Source: Halopseudomonas sp002296055
GTDB lineage: Bacteria; Pseudomonadota; Gammaproteobacteria; Pseudomonadales; Pseudomonadaceae
Length of the DNA stretch: 64,000 nucleotides
Reading direction: 5' to 3' (one strand)
NCBI RefSeq assembly: GCF_050876985.1
Contig: NZ_JBPAPP010000002.1
Shown here: one piece after another, positions 52,439 through 60,582 of the stretch
Layout of the letters: every line of letters starts with the position of its first letter
How positions within the stretch are numbered: the stretch's first letter is position 1
The notes under the pieces: model-generated
What the model was told of the DNA's origin: nothing
Database searches by the model: none
Seen by the model: only the letters and a program-made list of their open reading frames with translations
Made by a program: the position numbers and the translations under genes

Positions 52439-52681
52439 TCACACTTGATCGTGCTGGTACTGCTGGGCTGCATCCCGCAACCAACCCTCCAGTGCCTTCT
52501 GCGATACCTTCTGCTGCTGCGCCTGCGCGAGGCTGCGGAGCATAAATTGGCGCATCTCCGGTGAGTCGCCCGCCATCGACAGGGCCAGGTCACGATTAGA
52601 CCAGCGGCGAATACGGCGATACAGCCACCAATGGAAGTAAAGACCACTGAAAGTGACAACGGCGATGATGAAATAGTCCAT
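52439..52681 (-). CDS. Small membrane-anchored hypothetical protein
   Basis: 80 residues. One N-terminal transmembrane helix (FIIAVVTFSGLYFHWWLY) is followed by basic RRIRRW and a helical cytoplasmic tail rich in Gln (RSLAQAQQQKVSQKALEGWL). An AGGAGG 8 bases before the ATG at 52681 makes this start convincing. No family recognised. It lies 20 bases after the EamA transporter gene, probably in the same transcript. Confidence 0.72.
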   Translation of the reverse strand: MDYFIIAVVTFSGLYFHWWLYRRIRRWSNRDLALSMAGDSPEMRQFMLRSLAQAQQQKVSQKALEGWLRDAAQQYQHDQV

Positions 52682-52701
52682 ACGCCCTCCTTGCCTCCAG
52701 A

Positions 52702-53607
52702 CTATACGCGCTCGGCCTGCGCCGGCGACGTGACAACCGGTCGCGGGCGATGAAACAGCAGCAGGTTGCCGCAGAGAATCAGCACCAAGCCGACTACCGC
52801 CATACCGCTCCACCGATAGCCCTCAAATAGCGTAGACATACCCAGCGCGATAAGCGGGAACAAGACAGTCGCGTAGGCTGCCGGCCCGGCGCCGATGCGA
52901 CCGATCAGCGCAAAATACACAGCAAAGCCCACCACCGACCCGATCACAGCCAGATACAACAGAGAGCTTATGTAGGCCGGTGTCCACAGCAACGCGAAGC
53001 TATCTCCCCGCCACCAGACCAGCAGCAACATCGCCATAGCGCCGTAGCCCATGGCGTAAGCGTTGGTAGACAAGACATCCAGACGCCGTGCCTGGTGCCG
53101 CACGCTGATCATGTTGCCGAGGGAGAATCCATACGTGCCCAGCAGGCACAGAGCAATACCGATCAGCGTCTCCCGGCCGAGATGGGCGGCGCTAAGGTCA
53201 TGCCAGAACAGGCAGACGATACCCACCAAGCCAAGCAGGTTGGCCCGCACCAGCCGAGCCTCCAGGCGCTGGCCGAAAAACAGCACCCCGTTGATGGCGT
53301 TAAACAGCGTCGCCATGGAAAACAGCACCGCCTCCAGGCCGCTGTTGATGTAGGCATTGGCGCTATAGAAGCAATAAAAGTTGAAGCTGAACACACACAG
53401 GCCCTGCAACAGGCAGAACAGGTGATCACGCGCCTCAATGCGCCGCAGGCGGCCGGTGACGAACAGCACCGCCAGCAATAACAGGCTCGCCAGAGCAAAG
53501 CGGTAGAACACCGAAACCGCCGAAGGCACCGGACCGGACTGCATTGCGATGGCAATCCAGGTGGTGCCCCAAATCAGCACTGTGGCCGCGTACAGCGTGG
53601 CGTTCAT
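52702..53607 (-). CDS. EamA/DMT family transporter
   Basis: 301 residues with about ten hydrophobic helices in two EamA repeats (VLIWGTTWIAIAMQSGPVPSAVSVFYRFALAS; ALCLLGTYGFSLGNMISVRH). Members export amino acids or other metabolites, as in YdcZ/RhaT-like carriers; the substrate is unknown. Start at 53607 (MNATLYAAT). It diverges from an AraC-type regulator with 182 bases between starts, suggesting that regulator may control it. Confidence 0.87.
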   Translation of the reverse strand: MNATLYAATVLIWGTTWIAIAMQSGPVPSAVSVFYRFALASLLLLAVLFVTGRLRRIEARDHLFCLLQGLCVFSFNFYCFYSANAYINSGLEAVLFSMATLFNAINGVLFFGQRLEARLVRANLLGLVGIVCLFWHDLSAAHLGRETLIGIALCLLGTYGFSLGNMISVRHQARRLDVLSTNAYAMGYGAMAMLLLVWWRGDSFALLWTPAYISSLLYLAVIGSVVGFAVYFALIGRIGAGPAAYATVLFPLIALGMSTLFEGYRWSGMAVVGLVLILCGNLLLFHRPRPVVTSPAQAERV

Positions 53608-53789
53608 TGCCCTTCCCCAATCAGATAACCGATACCCAGTATCCCGCCCCACCTGCCCTGGCGCTTGCATCCTCTTGCGTCGACTTGCAGATTGCTGCGG
53701 TTTATTTAGCCCTCAGACTACCCGCCTATTGGCGCGTACCAGCGGCAGGCTTACCATGCACAACAGGCAACGGCACGGCGGGCAATACA

Positions 53790-54668
53790 ATGACAGACGA
53801 CAGGTTTGAGGTATTTGACAGCCTGCGCCAGCACAACACCCGCCTGCTCGACCATGCGCAGTTGGGTAACGGCACAGGGCTGGCTGCCTGGTACAACGAG
53901 CGGGACCTGATCGCGCTGGAGAACGCCGACCACCACACACTCAGTCTGTACACTGCCGACGGCTATCAGTCTTACTTCAAGGCTGGCGATGGCTGGCACA
54001 ACGGCGGAGGGCCAGACCGCCTCTGCCTGCTGCCCCAACAATACAGCTCCACCTGGGACATACGCGGCCCGCTGTCCTTTGTGCACCTGTATTTCACCGA
54101 TCAGCACCTGCGCCAACTGGCCGAGCAGACCTGGGATCGCAGCCCGTTAAACCTCAGTGTGAATGAACGGCTGTTTGCCGATGACCCGCAAATTGCTCTG
54201 CTGTACCGCCACTTTCTGCTACAGGCCAACTGGCATGACAACAGCGACCAGCTCACCCTGAGCAGCGCCAGCAGCCTGCTGCTGAGCCATGTACTGCGCC
54301 ACTACACCCAGGTCAACTGGCAGTTACCCGGCGTCACCGGCGGCCTTGCGCCACATCAGCGTCAGCGCGTATGCGATTACATCGAGGCGCATCTGGATCA
54401 GCCGCTGCCACTCGCTGAGCTGGCAATGCAGTGCCAGCTCAGCGAGTATCACTTTGCCCGTATGTTCAAACGCAGCGTCGGCTTGGCACCCCACCAATAT
54501 GTGATGAACCGCCGACTGGCACTAGCCTGCGAACTGCTGCGTAACAGCCAGATCAGCCTGCAGGAGATCGCCCTGCGCTGCGGTTTCAGCTCAGCCAGCC
54601 ACTTCAGCAATCGCTTTCGTCAGGCAATGGGCGTGCCCCCTTCCGGCTACCGAAGCAGCGTCAGCTGA
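53790..54668 (+). CDS. AraC-family transcriptional regulator
   Basis: 292 residues. The N-terminal half is a cupin-like ligand domain (about 20-170). The C-terminal AraC domain has two helix-turn-helix units: LAELAMQCQLSEYHFARMFKRSVGLAPHQYVMNRRL and LQEIALRCGFSSASHFSNRFRQAMGVPPSGYR. The start at 53790 (MTDDRFEVFD) avoids a long upstream extension that overlaps the divergent gene. It is divergent from the EamA transporter and convergent (8-base overlap) with a LysE-type exporter; either may be its target. Confidence 0.9.
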   Translation: MTDDRFEVFDSLRQHNTRLLDHAQLGNGTGLAAWYNERDLIALENADHHTLSLYTADGYQSYFKAGDGWHNGGGPDRLCLLPQQYSSTWDIRGPLSFVHLYFTDQHLRQLAEQTWDRSPLNLSVNERLFADDPQIALLYRHFLLQANWHDNSDQLTLSSASSLLLSHVLRHYTQVNWQLPGVTGGLAPHQRQRVCDYIEAHLDQPLPLAELAMQCQLSEYHFARMFKRSVGLAPHQYVMNRRLALACELLRNSQISLQEIALRCGFSSASHFSNRFRQAMGVPPSGYRSSVS

Positions 54669-55296
54669 CGCCACGCCGCACTAACGTCAACGCCCCTGCG
54701 GCACCTGCAAACAACCCCGCGAAGGTGCGATTCAAGGCGCGCTGCTGGCGCGGCGAGCGCAATAGACGTAACAGCTTGGCCGCGAGCCCGGTGTAACCGG
54801 CCATGACAATCAGATCAACCGCGATCATGGTAGCGGCCATAATCAGATATTGGGTGGCCAGCGGCTGCTGCAAATCGAGAAACTGCGGTAGTACCGCCAG
54901 CATGAAAACCACCGCCTTGGGATTTCCAGCGTTCACCAGAAACCCACGTAGCAGCAGTCCTCCTGGACGGGCGACAGACGCGCCTGACAAGTCGGCCGTG
55001 TCCGGGGCCGCAACCGGCGCCCGCCACTGACGCAACGCCAGATAGAGCAGATAAAGCACGCCAAACCACTTGTTCAAGGTAAATGCCAGCGCCGAGGTTG
55101 CCAGCAAAGCCCCTACCCCTGCAGCAACCACCGCCACCTGCAACACCAGGCCGAGCTGCAGCCCCAGGGCCGTCCAATAGCCTCTGGCAAAGCCGTAATT
55201 GAGTCCACTGGACATAGACGCAATAGCGCCGGCTCCCGGCGACAGGCTGATAATCCAGCACGCCAGAAAAAAGGCCAGCCAAGTCTCAAGCGACAT
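54661..55296 (-). CDS. LysE/RhtB family amino acid exporter
   Basis: 211 residues, about six hydrophobic helices. The family N-terminus FLACWIISLSPGAGAIASMSSGLNYGFARGYWTALGLQLG and the central GFLVNAGNPKAVVFMLAVLPQF are clear. These proteins export homoserine, threonine, lysine or related compounds. The stop overlaps the convergent araC-type gene by 8 bases. Confidence 0.92.
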   Translation of the reverse strand: MSLETWLAFFLACWIISLSPGAGAIASMSSGLNYGFARGYWTALGLQLGLVLQVAVVAAGVGALLATSALAFTLNKWFGVLYLLYLALRQWRAPVAAPDTADLSGASVARPGGLLLRGFLVNAGNPKAVVFMLAVLPQFLDLQQPLATQYLIMAATMIAVDLIVMAGYTGLAAKLLRLLRSPRQQRALNRTFAGLFAGAAGALTLVRRGVS

Positions 55297-55316
55297 GAAA
55301 GATCCTGCCCTGAATG

Positions 55317-55345
55317 TGAAAACGGCATCCTAACAGGATGCCGTT
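55317..55345 (-). terminator. Terminator of the ribbon-helix-helix gene
   Basis: AACGGCATCCT and AGGATGCCGTT form a perfect 11-bp stem with a 3-base loop, ending in TTTT on the minus strand. Confidence 0.85.
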
Positions 55346-55374
55346 GATCACCAACCGTACAGCTGAGCAGCAAT

Positions 55375-55686
55375 TCAGCCTTGCGCTGTACTGCGACCTA
55401 CGAGTGCCAGTGGCACCACGCGTGCCTCGCGCTGAGCCAGATAACGCGTGCAACTGACGCGCAGAAAGGAGGCGAAGTTGACCACTTCGCCGCGCAGCTC
55501 CATAACCTCGTCGTAAAGCTTGGTTATCAGCTGGTTGGTGGTCATGCCGTCAACCTCGGCAATTTCCTGCAGGATGTCCCAAAACTGGTTTTCCAATCGC
55601 AGCGTGGTCACCACCCCACGGATACGCAGCGAGCGCGATCGCGACTCGTACAGGATAGGATCAGCCTTGACGTAGAGTTCACACAT
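55375..55686 (-). CDS. Ribbon-helix-helix domain protein
   Basis: 103 residues. SRSLRIRGVVTTLRLENQFWDILQEIAEVDGMTTNQLITKLYDEV fits a ribbon-helix-helix DNA-binding fold (RHH_4 type): a beta strand with Thr-Thr-Leu-Arg, then two helices. AGGAG precedes the ATG at 55686. No toxin gene is adjacent, so an antitoxin role is not supported. Likely a small transcriptional regulator. Confidence 0.82.
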   Translation of the reverse strand: MCELYVKADPILYESRSRSLRIRGVVTTLRLENQFWDILQEIAEVDGMTTNQLITKLYDEVMELRGEVVNFASFLRVSCTRYLAQREARVVPLALVGRSTAQG

Positions 55687-55721
55687 ATTGCTCTCCTGCC
55701 CCCGTTGACGGACTACTGCAG

Positions 55722-56303
55722 TTACAGCTCGATGCGCGCACCGAGCAGCTCGACGAAGGCTGCCAGCCAACGAGGGTGAGACGGCCAGGCAGGTGCCGTC
55801 ACCAAGTTACCCTGTACGTGTACCTGATCGGCCGGGATATCGATGTAGGTGCCGCCAGCCATGCGCACGTCAGGGCCGCAAGCCGGGTAAGCGCTGCATT
55901 CACGGCCTTGCAAAATACCTGCCGCCGCCAGCAATTGTGCACCATGACACACCGCAGCGATCGCCTTACCGGCAGCATCAAAGCCCTGCACAATCTCGAT
56001 CACCCTCTCGTTCAGGCGCAGATACTCAGGCGCCCGACCACCGGGCACCACCAGCCCTACGTAGTCATCCACCTTGACGCTGGCAAAGTCAGCGGTCAAT
56101 GCAAACAGATGGCCAGGCTTTTCGGTGTAAGTCTGATCACCCTCAAAGTCATGGATTGCTGTCTTGACGGTATCACCGGCTGCCTTGTCCGGGCACACCG
56201 CATCAACCTGGTAGCCGAGCATGGTCAGCGCCTGAAACGGCACCATGGTCTCGTAGTCTTCAGCGAAATCACCAGCCAGCAGCAGAATCTTCTTGGTCGA
56301 CAC
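55722..56303 (-). CDS. DJ-1/PfpI family protein
   Basis: 193 residues from GTG at 56303 with GGAGG 7 bases upstream. The fold is visible as KKILLLAGDFAEDYETMVPFQAL with the conserved Glu, LVVPGGRAPEYLR, and the nucleophile Cys in AVCHGAQLL. Members include glyoxalase III, deglycase-like and putative protease proteins; which applies is open. A long upstream open extension to 56489 crosses AT-rich DNA and is not credible. Confidence 0.9.
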   Translation of the reverse strand: MSTKKILLLAGDFAEDYETMVPFQALTMLGYQVDAVCPDKAAGDTVKTAIHDFEGDQTYTEKPGHLFALTADFASVKVDDYVGLVVPGGRAPEYLRLNERVIEIVQGFDAAGKAIAAVCHGAQLLAAAGILQGRECSAYPACGPDVRMAGGTYIDIPADQVHVQGNLVTAPAWPSHPRWLAAFVELLGARIEL

Positions 56304-56663
56304 GTCGCATCCTCCATGCGTTTGAGTAAGACCAGATGATGCACCCAGCCTGTGCTCGACGGGTAACAGCGGAGTACTACACCCGGTAAATGATGACTGG
56401 CGCACAGATACGGCAGGTCTACAGCGAGCATAAAAAACCGTACAAACAACCTCACAAACAAACCATAAAACATTGGTTTTAAATAACAAAAATAAAAAAC
56501 AGCCATTTGCTCTGCGCCTAACTGCTCAGCAGGTCGCCAACCGGTTCACAGCCTGCGCATTTGCTTGCCCCAAGCAGCCAGCCATAGCATTCGCGGGCAA
56601 ACCGAGCACCAAGGTTTGATGGCGAACAGGACGTATCGCCAGCCACCGGACAGGACCGTCAAC
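56304..56663 (+). other. AT-rich region upstream of the type VI cluster
   Basis: 360 bases between divergent genes. Positions about 56430-56510 are strikingly A-rich compared with the GC-rich surroundings (for example TTTTAAATAACAAAAATAAAAAAC), a composition typical of nucleoid-protein (MvaT/H-NS) binding and of regulated type VI promoters. No confident -35/-10 or sigma54 box (TGGC-N8-TGC) is seen. An alternative tssA start (ATG 56619) falls here. Confidence 0.45.
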
Positions 56664-58163
56664 ATGTCGCAAGCAGCCAGCTCAAAGCAACACAGCACCA
56701 GCGCAGACAACGCTAATCTGCGCGGCACCGACGAGTTCCTGCTACTGGAACGCGAGATTGGCAAACTGACCTCACTGCATGCTGAGCAACCTGACTGGCA
56801 GCAGGTTCAGCGTATCAGCGCGCAGCTACTCGCCGGCAGCCATGATCTTCATCTGTGCTGCTGGCACTGTCTGAGCAGCCTTCAGGTTCAGGGCGGCAGC
56901 GCACTAATAAGTGCTCTGCAAAGGCTAACAGCGCTGATCAAGAACCACTGGCCTGAGAGCTATCCGCAACGCCTTCGCGGACGCCTGGCAGCCCTCAGCT
57001 GGCTGCACGGACAGCTGGCCTCGCACCCGCATCTAAGCAACATCGAAGAACCGCTGCACGGCCAACTTAAAACCTGCCTGCAGCAACTGGCCAGTGCCCT
57101 GCAAACAGCAGACGCAGAACACGCCAGTCTCTGGCAGCAACTGGCAGACCAATTAGAGTGCCCCGCCCCGCCAGCAACAGCGCAGCCAGCAGTTGCTCCG
57201 GTGCCGACAACTGGCACTCAAGCCGTAGCATCCGCCAGCGACAACAGCCCGCTGAGCAGTGAACGTGACGCCCTGCAGCGGCTGCGCCGCCTGCAGGATC
57301 TAGCCGCTCCGCTGGTGCAGTGGTGGCTGAGCGAGAGCGGACGCGAGCAGCACGCCCTGCGCCTGATGCGCTGCCTGAGCCGCGCTAGCCTGGAGACTGT
57401 GCCGGAACATGACGATCAGGCCATCACACAACTGCGTCCACCGCCGGCCGAGCGCTTGGCCTACTATCACCAACAGATCACCAACGGCGATCATCGCCAG
57501 TTACTGCACGATATCGAAAACAGCCTGCGCCGTGCGCCCTTCTGGCTTGATGGTCACCATCTGGCCTGGCAATGCTGCCGGGCCCTCAATGCCAACACTG
57601 CTGCCGACGAAATCCTGCTGCAAGTGCAGCAGTTGCTGCGCGACCTGCCGGGCCTGGAGCAGCTGAAATTCAGCGACGGCAGCCCCTTCGCCAACGCAGC
57701 AACCCGCCAATGGCTAGCTACCAGGCAAGAGTCCAGCAGCCATCCGGTCGAGACGATACCCCCCGCCGGCACCGCACAACCACTGGACGTGCTGCAACGT
57801 GAGGGTTTCGCCGCTGCAGCGTCGCTATTGCAGCACCAACTCGATAACCAACCCGGCGAGCGCCCCCGCGTAATCGCCCGCCTGGAGTTGGCCCGCATAC
57901 AGCTGCACAGCGGTCAAACCGAGCAAGCCCGGGCGCTGCTTGAGGGGCTGTGGCAACAACTGCAACACAACCGAGCCCTAGCTCTTTGGGAGCCGGCGCT
58001 GCTGATCGACACCCTGCGACTGTTACAGCAAAGCTGCGCCAGCCTGCCGCGCGATAAAACCAATCAACTACGCCAGCAGGCCCTGCAGCAGCAGATGGTC
58101 TGGCTGGACATTGAGCACACCCTCAAACAGGCCGCCCGGCCTGCCATGCAAGGAGAGCCCTAA
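56664..58163 (+). CDS. tssA: Type VI secretion protein TssA (ImpA N-terminal and VasJ-like C-terminal domains)
   Basis: 499 residues. An ImpA_N-type domain (about 15-130: EREIGKLTSLHAEQPDWQQVQ and WPESYPQRLRGRLAALSWLHG) is followed by an Ala/Pro/Thr-rich linker and a VasJ-like C-terminal domain (LRRAPFWLDGHHLAWQCCRAL; ARLELARIQLHSGQTEQARALLEGLWQQL). TssA caps and guides sheath and tube assembly. ATG at 56664 has AGGA 8 bases upstream. It is first in the cluster and overlaps tssB by one base. Confidence 0.9.
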   Translation: MSQAASSKQHSTSADNANLRGTDEFLLLEREIGKLTSLHAEQPDWQQVQRISAQLLAGSHDLHLCCWHCLSSLQVQGGSALISALQRLTALIKNHWPESYPQRLRGRLAALSWLHGQLASHPHLSNIEEPLHGQLKTCLQQLASALQTADAEHASLWQQLADQLECPAPPATAQPAVAPVPTTGTQAVASASDNSPLSSERDALQRLRRLQDLAAPLVQWWLSESGREQHALRLMRCLSRASLETVPEHDDQAITQLRPPPAERLAYYHQQITNGDHRQLLHDIENSLRRAPFWLDGHHLAWQCCRALNANTAADEILLQVQQLLRDLPGLEQLKFSDGSPFANAATRQWLATRQESSSHPVETIPPAGTAQPLDVLQREGFAAAASLLQHQLDNQPGERPRVIARLELARIQLHSGQTEQARALLEGLWQQLQHNRALALWEPALLIDTLRLLQQSCASLPRDKTNQLRQQALQQQMVWLDIEHTLKQAARPAMQGEP

Positions 58164-58663
58164 TGGCCAAAGACAGCAGCGTCGCACCGCGTGAACGCGT
58201 CAACGTCACCTTCACACCCAACACCGGTGACGTCCAGCAGGATGTCGAGCTGCCGCTCAAGCTGGTGGTACTGGGGGACTTCACCCAGCGCCAGGATGAC
58301 CGTAGCATCGAGCAACGCAAACCGATCGCCGTCGACGCCGGCAACTTTGATGACGTGCTGGCCAAACAGTCGCTGTCACTCGCCTTCACCGTGCCAAACC
58401 GGCTGCAAGATGACAGCGACAGCGCAGACGACGAGCTGCCAGTGCAACTCGATATCCAATCAATGCGTGATTTCAACCCCGCCAACCTGGTTCAGCAGGT
58501 GCCGGAGCTGCGCCAGCTGATGGAGCTGCGCGAGGCGCTCGTAGCCCTCAAGGGCCCGCTGGGCAACACCCCCGCCTTCCGCCGCGCAATCGAAGCGCTG
58601 CTCAATGACGAACAGGCCCGCAGCCAGGTTTTGGCTGAGCTGGGTCTTGCCGACAACGCCTGA
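58163..58663 (+). CDS. tssB: Type VI sheath small subunit TssB (VipA)
   Basis: 166 residues, normal for the family. The N-terminus ERVNVTFTPNTGDVQQDVELPLKLVVLGDFTQR and the helix NPANLVQQVPELRQLMELREALVALKGPLGNTPAFRRAIEALL are characteristic. It polymerises with TssC into the contractile sheath. AAGGAG lies upstream and the ATG overlaps the tssA stop (TAATG). Confidence 0.97.
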   Translation: MAKDSSVAPRERVNVTFTPNTGDVQQDVELPLKLVVLGDFTQRQDDRSIEQRKPIAVDAGNFDDVLAKQSLSLAFTVPNRLQDDSDSADDELPVQLDIQSMRDFNPANLVQQVPELRQLMELREALVALKGPLGNTPAFRRAIEALLNDEQARSQVLAELGLADNA

Positions 58664-58676
58664 CCGGAGCCACAGC

Positions 58677-60152
58677 ATGAGCACCCAAGCCGCCGTACAG
58701 CAAAGCGCCAGCCAGAACAGTGATAGCCTGCTCGATCGCGTCATTGCCGAAACCCACCTCAACCCAGAAGACGAGTCCTACGCCATTGCCCGGCGCGGCG
58801 TCTCGGCTTTTATCAGCGAGCTGCTGAAACCACACAACCAGCGCGAGCCGGTAAAAAAGGCAGTGGTCGACCGCATGATTGCGGAAATCGACAACAAGCT
58901 TAGCCGGCAGATGGACAGCATCCTGCATCACCCCGAGTTCCAGCAACTGGAGTCCGCCTGGCGTGGCCTGAAGCTGCTGGTTGAGCGCACCGACTTTCGC
59001 GAGAACATCCGCCTGGAGCTGATCAACGCCTCCAAACAAGACCTGCTCGATGACTTTGAAGACAGCCCGGAGCTGGTCCAGTCCGGCCTGTATAAACATG
59101 TCTACACCGCCGAGTACGGCCAGTTTGGCGGCCAGCCAGTCGGCGCCATCATCGCCAATTATGAGTTTGGCCCAGGCACCCAGGACATCCGCCTGTTGCA
59201 ACAGGTTGCCGGCGTGGCCAGCATGTCCCATGCCCCCTTCATCGCCGCCGCTGGCCCCGGCTTCTTCGGCCTGGACAGCTACACCGGCCTGCCCGATCTG
59301 AAAGACCTCCAGGATCACTTTGACGGCCCCCAGTTCGCCAAATGGCAAGGCTTCCGCGAAAGCGAAGACGCGCGCTATGTCGGCCTGACGCTGCCGCGCT
59401 TTTTGCTGCGCACCCCCTACGACCCCGAGGACAACCCCGTGCGCAGCTTCGCCTACCGCGAATCTGTCAGCGACAGCCATGAGCATTACCTGTGGGGCAA
59501 CACGGCGTTCACCTTTGCCACCCGCCTGACCGACAGCTTCGCGCGCTACCGCTGGTGTCCCAACATCATCGGCCCGCAAAGCGGCGGCGCGGTCGATGAT
59601 CTGCCGCTGCACCACTTCGCCAGCATGGGCGAGATCGAAACCAAGATCCCCACCGAGGTGCTGGTGTCAGACCGTCGCGAATATGAACTGGCCGACGCCG
59701 GTTTCATCGCCCTGACTATGCGCAAGGGCAGCGACAACGCCGCCTTCTTCTCTGCCAACTCGACACAGAAGGCCCGCTTCTTCGGCAACAGTGAAGAAGG
59801 CAAAAACGCCGAGCTGAACTTCCGTCTTGGCAGCCAACTGCCCTATCTGTTTATCGTCAACCGGCTGGCCCACTACTTGAAGGTACTGCAACGCGAGCAG
59901 ATCGGCGCATGGAAGGAGCGCACCGACCTTGAGCTGGAGCTGAACAAGTGGATTCGCCAGTACGTGGCCGATCAGGACAACCCCAGCGCCGAAGTCCGTG
60001 GCCGCAGGCCGCTGCGCGCCGCCGAGGTGCAGGTGCAGGACGTGGCCGGGCAGCCCGGCTGGTACCGCGTCAGCCTCAGTGTCCGCCCGCATTTCAAGTA
60101 CATGGGGGCAGACTTCACCCTGTCGCTGGTCGGCAAGCTGGATCGTGACTGA
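58677..60152 (+). CDS. tssC: Type VI sheath large subunit TssC (VipB)
   Basis: 491 residues. Signatures include LDRVIAETHL, HHPEFQQLESAWRGLKLLVERTDF, GQPVGAIIANYEFG, SMSHAPFIAAAGP, PRFLLRTPYDPEDNP and YLFIVNRLAHYLKVLQREQIG. It forms the sheath with TssB; its N-terminal helix is what ClpV recognises after contraction. Starts 13 bases after tssB and overlaps tssE by one base (TGATG). Confidence 0.98.
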   Translation: MSTQAAVQQSASQNSDSLLDRVIAETHLNPEDESYAIARRGVSAFISELLKPHNQREPVKKAVVDRMIAEIDNKLSRQMDSILHHPEFQQLESAWRGLKLLVERTDFRENIRLELINASKQDLLDDFEDSPELVQSGLYKHVYTAEYGQFGGQPVGAIIANYEFGPGTQDIRLLQQVAGVASMSHAPFIAAAGPGFFGLDSYTGLPDLKDLQDHFDGPQFAKWQGFRESEDARYVGLTLPRFLLRTPYDPEDNPVRSFAYRESVSDSHEHYLWGNTAFTFATRLTDSFARYRWCPNIIGPQSGGAVDDLPLHHFASMGEIETKIPTEVLVSDRREYELADAGFIALTMRKGSDNAAFFSANSTQKARFFGNSEEGKNAELNFRLGSQLPYLFIVNRLAHYLKVLQREQIGAWKERTDLELELNKWIRQYVADQDNPSAEVRGRRPLRAAEVQVQDVAGQPGWYRVSLSVRPHFKYMGADFTLSLVGKLDRD

Positions 60153-60580
60153 TGACAGCCCAGCCCTATGGCACCTTGTTCGAGCGCCTTGGCGGCAAGG
60201 CTCAGGCGCGTCGAACCCAGTCACGCGAGGCGAGTGTCAGCGCGTCCATCGCCAACCACTTGGCGCGCATGCTCAGCACCCGCGCCGGCAGTGTGCAAAT
60301 GCTGCCGGACTATGGCCTGCCAGAGCTGAACGACATGCGCCTATCGCTGCACGACACCCGCCAACAGGCCCGCGCCGCCATTGAGCGTTTTATCACCCGA
60401 TACGAGCCACGCCTGCAGCAGGTTCGGGTGGTCAGCCATAGCAATGGCGATGACCCCTTGCACCTCACATTTGCTATTCACGCACGCGTGAACATGGGCG
60501 AGTTGCAGCACCCCGTGCGCTTCTGCGTGCAGCTGGACGGGCAAGGCCAAACCCAGGTAGAGCAAACCGGAACGCACTGA
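60152..60580 (+). CDS. tssE: Type VI baseplate protein TssE (gp25-like)
   Basis: 142 residues. The lysozyme-like gp25 fold is recognised by TLFERL at the N-terminus, SIANHLARMLSTRAGSVQMLPDYGLPELND, and the Glu-containing IERFITRYEPRLQQVRV. TssE is part of the baseplate wedge with TssF, TssG and TssK. It directly follows tssC, with no hcp gene in between. Confidence 0.95.
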   Translation: MTAQPYGTLFERLGGKAQARRTQSREASVSASIANHLARMLSTRAGSVQMLPDYGLPELNDMRLSLHDTRQQARAAIERFITRYEPRLQQVRVVSHSNGDDPLHLTFAIHARVNMGELQHPVRFCVQLDGQGQTQVEQTGTH

Positions 60581-60582
60581 GC

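Noticed and set aside
55375..55686. Ribbon-helix-helix protein as an antitoxin
   Set aside because: No small toxin gene overlaps or adjoins it; neighbours are an exporter and a DJ-1 family protein.
58602..59615. 337-residue open frame opposite tssC
   Set aside because: Shadow of a highly conserved sheath gene.
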